From assembly GCF_027923405.1 (NCBI RefSeq), contig NZ_BQYI01000001.1:2210501-2274500 (forward strand): 64,000 bases of DNA, read 5' to 3'. Below the pieces are notes generated by a model. It had not been told where the DNA came from, made no database searches, and saw only the letters and a list, made by a program, of their open reading frames with translations. Shown one piece after another: positions 44,889 through 52,593 of this stretch; position 1 is the stretch's first letter; the number at the start of each line of letters is the position of its first letter. The position numbers and the translations under genes are program-made. This DNA is from Paenibacillus sp. YYML68. Its GTDB lineage: Bacteria > Bacillota > Bacilli > Paenibacillales > NBRC-103111.

Positions 44889-46309
44889 CACTAGCGTTGC
44901 ATTAATGTTCTCAGAATCATCATAATATTCACTCTAATTGTTCCGCAGACATGAAAAAATCCTTTACAATGGAATGGCAGGTAGTACCTGTCCATAATCC
45001 ACTGAAAAGGATCAGCCATGGACAAGGATACCCTATTTTCTTCATTTGGTAAATGGATTTCTCCAATTTGTGCGAAGACGTTCACAGATCGTTTTCGTGA
45101 AATGGAACAAGATAAATATGTGAAGAAGCTTACAACATTGTCGTACCTTAAATTGTTCTTGCATGCGCAAATTCAGCAGCGAGACGGGCTTCGTGAAATA
45201 GCTGCCGATGTGCTTTGTGAAAACTTTCAAAGGGAACTCGGAATCCAATCGATCTCCGCCTCCCAGTTAAGCCGGAAGCATAATCAAGTCGACTCTTCCT
45301 TGCTGGAACAAGTATTCCAGTCGCTGGTGCAGCACATTCGCCGAAGCGAAGCTCCTCCTTCCCTTCGAAAAGATTTTAAGATCATCGACTCTACGACCAT
45401 CGGACTTTGCCTGCAAAAATACAAATGGGCTGAGTTCCGGAAAACGAAAGCTGGAATCAAGCTACACTTTCGCCTGGCGTATATGGATGATGAAACTGCT
45501 GTTCCCGAGAAGGTCAACATGACACCTGCCAAGAAGAGTGATCGCAGTCAGTTGGATGACCTGGTCGACGAAGTGGGTTGCACCTACGTGTTTGATCGCG
45601 GCTATATCGACTACGCCAAGTTTGACGACTACTGCGACCGTGGCATTTTCTTTGTGACTCGGACGAAAAAGAATACCGCCATCCGTCAGATTGAGTCGTT
45701 TAAACTGCCAGCTGATGCTCGTGTGAAATCGGATGAAATGGTGTACATCGGAACACCGCAGAAGCGAATGGAAAACGTCTTGCGATTGATCCAAACGGAA
45801 GATACCGAAGGCAATCCGATTACCATTCTCACGAACCGCTTCGACTTAGAGGCGGATGAAATCGGACAAATCTACCGGGAACGCTGGGCGATTGAAACGT
45901 TTTTCAAATGGATGAAGCAGCACGTACGCATCAAGACATTTTATGGAACCAGTGAGCAAGCCGTTATGAATCAGGTGTGGATGGCACTCATCGCCTTTTG
46001 TCTGCTCGTGCTGGTGAAGATGGAAACGGGCACCAAACACAGTCTTCTGGATCTATACCGGTGGCTAAAGGTCTTGCTATGGAATTCAGCAGAAATCTGG
46101 ATGGAACGTATTCATTACAAACCCAGTCGAACATCTGCAGGTAGGCGAAAGAGAGTTTAGTGCAATTGACAAAACATTGATCATATTACATATAATTACC
46201 AAATGGACAGGTTACCTTTATATGGGGGTCGACCTTTTGGCTGATTGACCCAGAATAAATGACTGAATTTTTTGTTATTAGTGATGATGAGTTTTATGCA
46301 ACGCTAGTG
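44889..46309 (+). mobile_element. IS4-superfamily element (type 2, intact)
   Basis: 1421 bp, ends CACTAGCGTTGCAT and its inverse, related to the element at 14595. No clear target duplication (left flank ATTAATAAT, right flank AAAAAATAT), so a deletion next to the element is likely. Confidence 0.85.
45018..46160 (+). CDS. IS4-superfamily transposase (type 2)
   Basis: 380 residues, full length. FKIIDSTTIGLCL with the first aspartate, CTYVFDRGYIDYAKFD with the second, and YRERWAIETFFKWMKQ with the Y-(2)-R-(3)-E-(6)-K signature and catalytic glutamate. ATG 45018 follows AAAAGGATCAGCC. It shares the start MDKDTLFSxFGKW with the frameshifted copy at 14741, so it may act on both elements if end sequences are compatible. 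Confidence 0.92.
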   Translation: MDKDTLFSSFGKWISPICAKTFTDRFREMEQDKYVKKLTTLSYLKLFLHAQIQQRDGLREIAADVLCENFQRELGIQSISASQLSRKHNQVDSSLLEQVFQSLVQHIRRSEAPPSLRKDFKIIDSTTIGLCLQKYKWAEFRKTKAGIKLHFRLAYMDDETAVPEKVNMTPAKKSDRSQLDDLVDEVGCTYVFDRGYIDYAKFDDYCDRGIFFVTRTKKNTAIRQIESFKLPADARVKSDEMVYIGTPQKRMENVLRLIQTEDTEGNPITILTNRFDLEADEIGQIYRERWAIETFFKWMKQHVRIKTFYGTSEQAVMNQVWMALIAFCLLVLVKMETGTKHSLLDLYRWLKVLLWNSAEIWMERIHYKPSRTSAGRRKRV

Positions 46310-46645
46310 AAAAAATATAAATTAAGCCGAAAGTCCTCCAAACAGTCAGAGTTTGATAAAATGATAAAATTCATTGATGTTAATATATATAAGTTTAACG
46401 AAAGCGATCACCAAACTATTAAATTAATTGAAGAACATATAAGAAAGACAAGAAATGATGGGATTCATGAACCCTACGAAAGCATAGGGAATGAGGTGAA
46501 GAATGCAATCTTAATAAATGACAATAATGTTGATGGAAGACTAAGAGTTGTCTATTCTCTTTTCGAAGATAATATTAATGCCTTATATAAAGTGGCTGAA
46601 GATTATAAAACTATTTTGCTAAAGATGTTACCTGATAAAGGATGA
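46310..46645 (+). pseudogene. C-terminal part of an unknown cassette gene
   Basis: Open frame entering from the IS end: KKYKLSRKSSKQSEFDKMIKFIDVNIYKF ... LLKMLPDKG, about 111 codons. The native start is lost or replaced by IS sequence, and the current frame begins at 46259 inside the element. Helical, charged, no recognised domain. It lies upstream of attC site 46, so it was a cassette gene, perhaps the second gene of the same cassette as 44411. Confidence 0.6.
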
Positions 46646-46685
46646 AAAATCATATTGTTAGCAGCTCAAAGAAGGCGGTAACATC

Positions 46686-46854
46686 ACATAACACCGCATT
46701 CACGCTGCGGGCCGCTGTCGCGTCCCTTGGTCCGCCCGAGGATTTTCGAAGAAGTGGAGTCAGGCGGACAACCCTGCACTGCCTAACCGCATCGCGGCCG
46801 CTCCCTTTCGGTCGCTTAAGGCAGTGAGGGTTCGTGAATGCAAGAACGTTATGT
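46686..46854 (+). repeat. attC site 46 (long class, variant branch)
   Basis: R'' ACATAAC, L boxes GCATTCAC/GTGAATGC, branch CACTGCCTAA/TTAAGGCAGTG with a tip CGGCCGCTCCCTTTCGGTCG unlike other sites, R' GTTATGT. Confidence 0.88.
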
Positions 46855-46960
46855 GAAATTCTCGCAAAAATCTTAAAGGCGGAAAATCATGGATGATCAG
46901 ATTGCCATACGAATAAAGGGAAGAAGACAGTTGTTGATAATTGGCAATAACTATTATTTT

Positions 46961-48596
46961 CATGACCTATGCACTTCGTGGTAAGGTCTGGTAGTTTATC
47001 GGATGATGCGCAACCCAAAGAACCATCCGATAATGCTCCGGCCAAAATAAATCAATAAGTCTTGCAAACTGCTGTACATGTGTGTCACAATCGATGTAGA
47101 TTCGCTGTTGCCCTTTGTGGTGTGACATGCGGACCTGACAACGAGTGTGGAAGAGGCCACGAACCATTTCGCCGTGGGTGTAGCCTTCATCACTCGTTTT
47201 TTCTTTGTTTAATTCGTATAGAGCAACGGACAGCAACGTTTCGGCCGTAAACAATAATTCGAAGTGTGCATGGTGATGGGCTTCAGTTTCGGAATGACAC
47301 TTCTCCAAGGCTAGCTCCTGCTTGGCCGTACGGAAAAACACCTCGATCCGCCAACGCTTCACGTAAGTACGCAAGGCTTCTTCAGGCGCATCGAAGCGGT
47401 TGCTGATGAGCAGGTAGGCACCCTTGTAAGTCGCGGGGGCTTCCTCCTCCGTCTCGAGCAACTCGGAATCATCTTCCTTTAAGCGCATGGCGGCTACAGC
47501 GGCAATTTGTACATAGCGCTGCTTGTTGACTTGCTTGCCTCTGCGGTTCGTTACAGGATGAGGCTGTTTCATGTAGATGTCAGGAATCGCAAGTGAAACC
47601 AGTCCTGACGTACCCTCGGCAACCAACTGGCCGTACACTTCCCGAATGAGCATGATCGGGGTCACAGGAACGTACCGCTCCCTGCCCGTGCAAGGCTCGA
47701 TGACCTTACGAAATAATGCCGTGTTGCGTTTAGCCTTCGTTACCCAGTCAAATTGATGCTTTTCGAGAAAGGCAAAGAAGCCTTTACACAAGTACCAGCG
47801 GTCCATCGCAACCCAAAGACGGCAGGTCGCCGATTCGCGCAGCATCAAGAGCATTTGCTTAGCCAAATCGATCTTCGACAAGCCTTCGTTCTTCTGCTCA
47901 GACTTGTGCCATACGCGGTAAAACAACGGATATTCAAGTCCGCCTTGAAGTACGGCCTGAACAACGACCACATTCATCGCCCACACATAAGTCTTCTTAG
48001 ACGAATCATACAACCAGCTCAAAAAAGGAAGCTGCTTGGCATAAGGATGAGCTAGATGCGTATCATCCAGATTGATCACATCCCCATCCTGCAGACGAGT
48101 GACTTTATCCTGCTGAAGCCGCGCTACTCGCTTTTTGCCAAAGGTAGTCCATGCGAAGGAGTTGGAGAGAAACCGACTCATCGTGTACTGAGCGAGCTTC
48201 CATGGCTGAAACATCACTTTAAGAAGCGCATCCTGCTCGGCCAGTCTCGCCATCTGAACGACAGACGAGCAGTTACTGACAAGGCCGATCACATAGAGAA
48301 AGCAGATGAGCCAGGACGGAGTACCACTTCGTTTCATCATACCGGATTGTGTGAGCAGCAGGGAAAGGTCAAACCGCTCCCACAAGCTTTTTAGTATGGG
48401 TGCGCCTGCGCACTCTCCATGGTTTAATTGTTTGAATCTCGGTTTTTGTAACGCTGACATTGGAAAACCACCTGTTATCTAGAAGATATACCTCGTAAAA
48501 AGGTATTCTTCGCAATTATTTGGCCGTTTTTCAAAAGTCAAGTGTTTTTTTGGATTGAGATGCTACCAGTAAATTACTTCAACTGCATAGGTCATG
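46961..48596 (-). mobile_element. IS4-superfamily element (type 3), copy 1
   Basis: 1636 bp, ends CATGACCTATGCA/TGCATAGGTCATG (13 bp), target duplication TATTTT (46955-46960, 48597-48602). Confidence 0.92.
46967..48460 (-). CDS. IS4-superfamily transposase (type 3), copy 1
   Basis: 497 residues, intact. VINLDDTHLAHPYAK and WVAMDRWYLCKGFFAF carry the likely first two aspartates; YVKRWRIEVFFRTAKQEL carries the Y-(2)-R-(3)-E-(6)-K signature. The C-terminus reaches almost to the end of the element. It differs from the copy at 52600 by a few residues (such as QQDKVTRL against QQDEVTRL). Confidence 0.9.
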   Translation of the reverse strand: MSALQKPRFKQLNHGECAGAPILKSLWERFDLSLLLTQSGMMKRSGTPSWLICFLYVIGLVSNCSSVVQMARLAEQDALLKVMFQPWKLAQYTMSRFLSNSFAWTTFGKKRVARLQQDKVTRLQDGDVINLDDTHLAHPYAKQLPFLSWLYDSSKKTYVWAMNVVVVQAVLQGGLEYPLFYRVWHKSEQKNEGLSKIDLAKQMLLMLRESATCRLWVAMDRWYLCKGFFAFLEKHQFDWVTKAKRNTALFRKVIEPCTGRERYVPVTPIMLIREVYGQLVAEGTSGLVSLAIPDIYMKQPHPVTNRRGKQVNKQRYVQIAAVAAMRLKEDDSELLETEEEAPATYKGAYLLISNRFDAPEEALRTYVKRWRIEVFFRTAKQELALEKCHSETEAHHHAHFELLFTAETLLSVALYELNKEKTSDEGYTHGEMVRGLFHTRCQVRMSHHKGQQRIYIDCDTHVQQFARLIDLFWPEHYRMVLWVAHHPINYQTLPRSA

Positions 48597-48789
48597 TATT
48601 TTGAATTTAAAGATACTGATGAGACATCTTTTCATAAGCTCCGTTCGAAAGTTATGGATATACATTGGAAAGATGCAGATAGCGGTAAGACATTTTTCTT
48701 TATTTATGTACATGAACAAAATCTTGACAGTGAAAAGTTCTCGATAGAAAACAATCATGGCTTCCTCGCCACATCCCCGATATGAAAGT

Positions 48790-49016
48790 TGGGTTTAGCG
48801 TGACTGCCTAGTCCCCATACTGAGTAATACTGCGATTGGACAGAAATACGTGGCTCTTTTTGGTGGTTCGACCCTGTCTAGAAAACTGTGAGCATTCGTT
48901 ATGTGAGCAACCCCGTGCTGGCTTCGGTACAAGAAGACCGAATGACCGCGGACAGAAAAATGGAGACTTCTAACGAATGCGCCAATCGTCAGTATCATTC
49001 GATTGGAGGTAGTTAA
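48790..49016 (+). ncRNA. Candidate bridge RNA region of IS110
   Basis: The 270-bp leader before the transposase holds no gene but a clear stem, GCATTCGTTA (48892-48901) with TAACGAATGC (48971-48980), enclosing a smaller hairpin. In IS110-group elements the left non-coding end encodes the bridge RNA that guides target choice. Exact ends and loops are not determined. The same sequence precedes the copies at 62051 and 63566. Confidence 0.5.
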
Positions 49017-50173
49017 ATGGAGATGTTAATTGCTCGGTGTGCCGGACTGGATGTGCATCAAGAAACCATTGTAGCTTGTGTCTTGACTGGCGAAGCGGAT
49101 GAAGCACCACGCGCTGAAACACGCACTTTCCCTACGATGACTCGTGATTTGTTCTCCTTGATGACATGGCTCGAGTCCGAAGGTGTGACGCATATTGCCA
49201 TGGAGAGTACAGGGATCTACTGGAAACCAGTGTACAACATATTGGAAGGGTACTTCGACATCGCCCTTGCCAATGCACAACGGATTAAGAATGTTTCTGG
49301 ACGCAAAACGGATGTCAGCGATGCGGAGTGGATCGCTAAACTTTTGCGCGTAGGATTAATCGAGAAGAGCTTCGTGCCTACCGAGGATCTCCGAGAATTA
49401 CGTGATTTAACACGTTTACGTAAGAAACGGGTTGGAAACTTGACCGCAGAGAAAAACCGCATTCAAAAAATGCTGGAAGCCTCCAACATCAAGTTGGGAA
49501 CGGTTATTTCAGATGTGTTCGGCGTATCCGGACGCAATTTGCTGGAACGACTGGTCATGCAGGGCTACGTCGATCCGGATGATATTGAAGCCCGAGTACA
49601 TGGCAACGTAAAACGTAATGTCGCTCGGGTGGCCGAGTCGCTCTTCGGAACGTTAAACAAGCACCAAATCTTGATGATTCGCAATTGCTGGGAGCATATT
49701 ACCTTCCTCGAGCAATCCATCGCGTTGCTAGATGCAGAAATTGAGGTGCATCTTCAGTCCTATCAGGAAGCCTATCAGTTGATTCAAACGATTCCGGGCA
49801 TAAGTGAGATTACCGCCGCAGCGATCATTGCCGAAATCGGAGTCGATATGGATCAGTTCCCAACGGCTGATCATCTCGCGTCCTGGGCAGGTGTGGCTCC
49901 GGGTAACCATGAGAGCGCGGGTAAAAAAAAAGTACACGAACACGTAAGGGCAATCCGCATGTGAAAACAGCTTTATGTGAAGCCGCTTGGGCAGCAACGA
50001 AGTGCCGAAAATCACAGTTGTCGGTTCGATTTTGGAAAATAGCTGCACGCCGTGGGAAGAACAAAGCCATTATTGCTCTAGCTCACAAAATGCTCACGAT
50101 CATCTACATGATGTTAAAGACGAAGTCGACTTATATCGAAGGTGGACCTCCTGTCTCAAAACCTGTAGCTTAA
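49017..50173 (+). pseudogene. IS110 transposase with a frameshift in a poly-A run
   Basis: The first frame (49017-49964, 315 residues) contains the RuvC-like DEDD domain: GLDVHQETIVACVL, MESTGIYWKPVYNIL and KTDVSDAEWIAKLL, then the coiled linker and the start of the serine domain APGNHESAGKK. A run of nine A at 49923-49931 shifts the frame and it ends after KVHEHVRAIRM; the C-terminus continues at 49961-50173. The copy at the window start has seven A and an open frame. Slippage on the A run could restore some full-length protein. Confidence 0.85.
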
Positions 50174-50447
50174 CAGTCTAGCCTATTTTAAGACTGATTA
50201 TACATCACATCTCAAAAACGATGTGCCGGGCATCCTATTGCTATTTTTCAACTTTCTTCCAGAAAAAACGCTATTTCTTAAAGCAACTTCGACGTTCTAA
50301 TGACACTGCTTTCAATAATCCTTTCACAGAAAAATAACCCAACCTAGCGATTTTACGGTATCCTTAAGGTCTCACTCTAAAAGGATAGAATCGCTGGATG
50401 GGTTATAGACAACAGTCTAACCCATTTGCGGGCGATTGACCAGACCT

Positions 50448-51890
50448 ATGCTCCCATACCTCGATAAAATCATAAATGAATTTCGTTCCTGCTTCTCCAG
50501 GCAAGCCACCTTTCACTGGTTTGTCATTACGGTGATCGGCCTGATGGTGCGCTCCGACCAGTTAGGGGTGACCTCCATTGTACGAGACCTTACGCTGCAT
50601 CCGCGCTGCTACGAGACGCTGATCCATTTCTTTCGTTCTTCGGCCTGGTCGCTGGAATCCCTTCGATTAACTTGGCTCCAAGTCGTCCGCAAGGCGGCTC
50701 CTTTGATGACCGTTGGTGACCGCGTAGTCCTGGTGGGCGATGGCATGAAGCAGTCCAAGGAAGGCCGTCGAATGCCCGGCGTGAAGAAAATGCATCAGGA
50801 ATCAGAAAATTCGTCCAAAGGTGAATATATCTTTGGCCATCTCTTTGGAGCCGTCGGTGTGTTGGTCGGAGCGTCGGCCAAATGGTTCTGCTTGCCCCTC
50901 TTTATGAATTTGCAAGACGGCGTGAAGACGATTTGGAACTGGGGAGCGTCCGCTCCAGCCGAGCCGAAATCAGATTCCCATGTGGTGCAAATGATCGGGC
51001 AGGGCTTTGCCGCCGCGAAGGTGCTTGGTGACGCCTTGTTCCTGCTGGATCGCTATTTTCTGTCCGTTCCGGCGCTGATCCGGTGGAAGCAGCAGCAGGC
51101 TGCGAGCGGAGTTCGGCTGGACCTCATCACGAAGGCCAAAGTCAACACCACAGCCTATGAATTCCCTGCCGCCAAAAAACCAGGCCGGGGCCGTCCGCCG
51201 AAGAAAGGCGTGAAAGTCAAGCTCAAGGAGCTTTTTCAAACCCGGGCAGCATCGTTTCAAACGGCCAAGGTGATGCTGTATGGCAAGGAAGAAACGGTTT
51301 CCTTTTTGTGCCTGGACCTGTTGTGGGGGCAAAAGCTGTATCAGCCTTTGCGATTTGTCCTGGTGCTGCGTGGAGACCAGACCTCCATTTTGGTGAGTAC
51401 GGACCTGACGCTTGCCGGTCCCGAGATCATTTCCTTGTACGGATACCGGTTCAAGATCGAATGTACGTTTCGGGAAATGAAACAAGTCATCGGCGCCTTC
51501 GGCTATCGCTTCTGGAGCAAATCCATGCCGAAGCTCAAGCGGTATCTGCGCAAGACCGAGAACCATCCACTGGAACAAGTAAAGAACGAACAGGATCAAA
51601 AGCGAATACGACAAACACTTGAAGCCATCGAAGGATTCGTCATGTGCAGTTGCATCGCAACCGGCTTAATTCAGATGGTCGCGTTGACGTTTTCGGCGCG
51701 TACGCCGGGCTTGTTCTCGCGCTATTTGCGAACACCATCGAAAGCCATCGTCTCTGAGGCTACCGTGGCGGTTTATTTGCGCAGATCCATTTTTCGCATG
51801 GTTGCCCAGCACCCGGATTTACCCATAACCGAAATAATTCGTTCCAAGCAGGAAAAAACCACGAACAACGTGGATTTGCTGGCTTCTTAA
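50448..51890 (+). CDS. IS4-superfamily DDE transposase (type 1), copy 2
   Basis: Same protein as at 677, with YGYRFKIECTFREMK as the Y-(2)-R-(3)-E-(6)-K signature and a proline/lysine-rich insertion (KKPGRGRPPKKGVKVK) that may bind DNA. Transcription from the left would have to cross the nested IS110. Start choice as for the first copy. Confidence 0.85.
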   Translation: MLPYLDKIINEFRSCFSRQATFHWFVITVIGLMVRSDQLGVTSIVRDLTLHPRCYETLIHFFRSSAWSLESLRLTWLQVVRKAAPLMTVGDRVVLVGDGMKQSKEGRRMPGVKKMHQESENSSKGEYIFGHLFGAVGVLVGASAKWFCLPLFMNLQDGVKTIWNWGASAPAEPKSDSHVVQMIGQGFAAAKVLGDALFLLDRYFLSVPALIRWKQQQAASGVRLDLITKAKVNTTAYEFPAAKKPGRGRPPKKGVKVKLKELFQTRAASFQTAKVMLYGKEETVSFLCLDLLWGQKLYQPLRFVLVLRGDQTSILVSTDLTLAGPEIISLYGYRFKIECTFREMKQVIGAFGYRFWSKSMPKLKRYLRKTENHPLEQVKNEQDQKRIRQTLEAIEGFVMCSCIATGLIQMVALTFSARTPGLFSRYLRTPSKAIVSEATVAVYLRRSIFRMVAQHPDLPITEIIRSKQEKTTNNVDLLAS

Positions 51891-52184
51891 GCGTTAGAAC
51901 TTTTCACTGTCCAGAACAAAATGAAGATTATTTAATAAGTGATGAAGAGATTATTACTGCTAAATTGGCTGATTTAGTTGTGGGCAAGTTTTACAGATTT
52001 ATTATGGACAATGGGTTTACAATTACTGGTGAATACCTTGAATTAAAAAAGATAGGTGAAATAATACACTCAGTATGGATTGATATAGGGCGGCAACCTG
52101 TCTATTTAGACTATAGGGAAATTGCTGAGATTATTGAACTAAATATTGATTAGTTGTAAGCATCTCGAAGAAGGCGAGAACATC

Positions 52185-52341
52185 ACATAACACCGTATTC
52201 ACGCATCGGGCTGACGCCCTTGGTCTGCCAGGAGATAATTCAGCGAAGTAGATTCAGGCAGACAATCCTGCGAGGCTAAGTCTTCGACCCGCCGCTCCGC
52301 GGCTTAAGCCTCTCGGATTCGTGAATACGAAGACGTTAGGC
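52185..52341 (+). repeat. attC site 47 (long class, last recognisable complete site)
   Basis: R'' ACATAAC (own start GTTATGT at 46848), L boxes GTATTCAC/GTGAATAC, tip CCGCCGCTCCGCGG, R' GTTAGGC, the start of the truncated toxin cassette. Confidence 0.9.
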
Positions 52342-52360
52342 GAAATTGCTGGGGACAATG

Positions 52361-52392
52361 AAAATAAAAAAGCCTATCAGAGTATGATAGAC
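52361..52392 (-). terminator. Terminator of truncated toxin copy 5
   Basis: Same hairpin and U-tract as at 3477, minus strand. Confidence 0.7.
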
Positions 52393-52397
52393 TTAAT

Positions 52398-52593
52398 TCA
52401 GGTCTTATAGACATCACCACGGGAGCCAATTTTTATTACATGGATTACTAATATTTCTTCTTCAACTGTGTAAACAACTCGATATGAGCCAACACGCAAA
52501 CGGAAATCTTGGAATGTTCCTTGCATTCTTTTAATATCAAGTTCAGGATGGAAAGGATCTTCGGCTAATATTTGTAAGTGTTGTATAATTCGC
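52398..52593 (-). pseudogene. RelE/ParE toxin fragment (copy 5)
   Basis: Only the C-terminal two thirds remain (from IIQHLQILAEDPFHPEL to SRGDVYKT). The N-terminus, the antitoxin and the attC of cassette 48 were removed by the IS4-type element that abuts it. The first residues of the present frame come from the IS. Without the first helices the toxin is unlikely to be active, which fits the absence of its antitoxin. Confidence 0.9.

Larger units (their letters stand above)
48746..50260 (+). mobile_element. IS110-family element inside the IS4-type element
   Basis: 1515 bp from AGAAAACAATCATGG to TTCTTCC; the length is set by the tandem copies at 61780 and 63295. As usual for the family there are no inverted repeats. 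AGAAAA is repeated at the right junction, consistent with a short core shared by target and element. Confidence 0.85.
48723..51914 (+). mobile_element. IS4-superfamily element (type 1) with nested IS110
   Basis: Ends CTTGACAGTGAAAAGTTCT and AGAACTTTTCACTGTCCAG (18 of 19 bases match as inverted repeats), 8-bp duplication AACAAAAT (48715-48722, 51915-51922). The IS110 lies 23 bp inside the left end. Confidence 0.92.
46889..52153 (+). pseudogene. Unknown cassette gene broken by two insertions (cassette 47)
   Basis: Joining 46889-46960, 48603-48722 and 51923-52153 gives one frame of 140 residues, starting MDDQIAIRIKGRRQLLIIGN and ending YREIAEIIELNID. The first insertion duplicates TATTTT, the second AACAAAAT; removal of each restores the frame exactly. 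The cassette ends pair (GTTATGTGA-aa-TTCTCGC with GCGAGAA-ca-TCACATAAC), confirming one cassette. The protein looks soluble, with a C-terminal beta-rich region (KFYRFIMDNGFTITGEYLEL). Family unknown. Confidence 0.88.

Noticed and set aside
2641-52341. CRISPR array
   Set aside because: Repeats are 115-169 bp with internal pairing, spacers are hundreds of bases with genes, and no cas gene is present.
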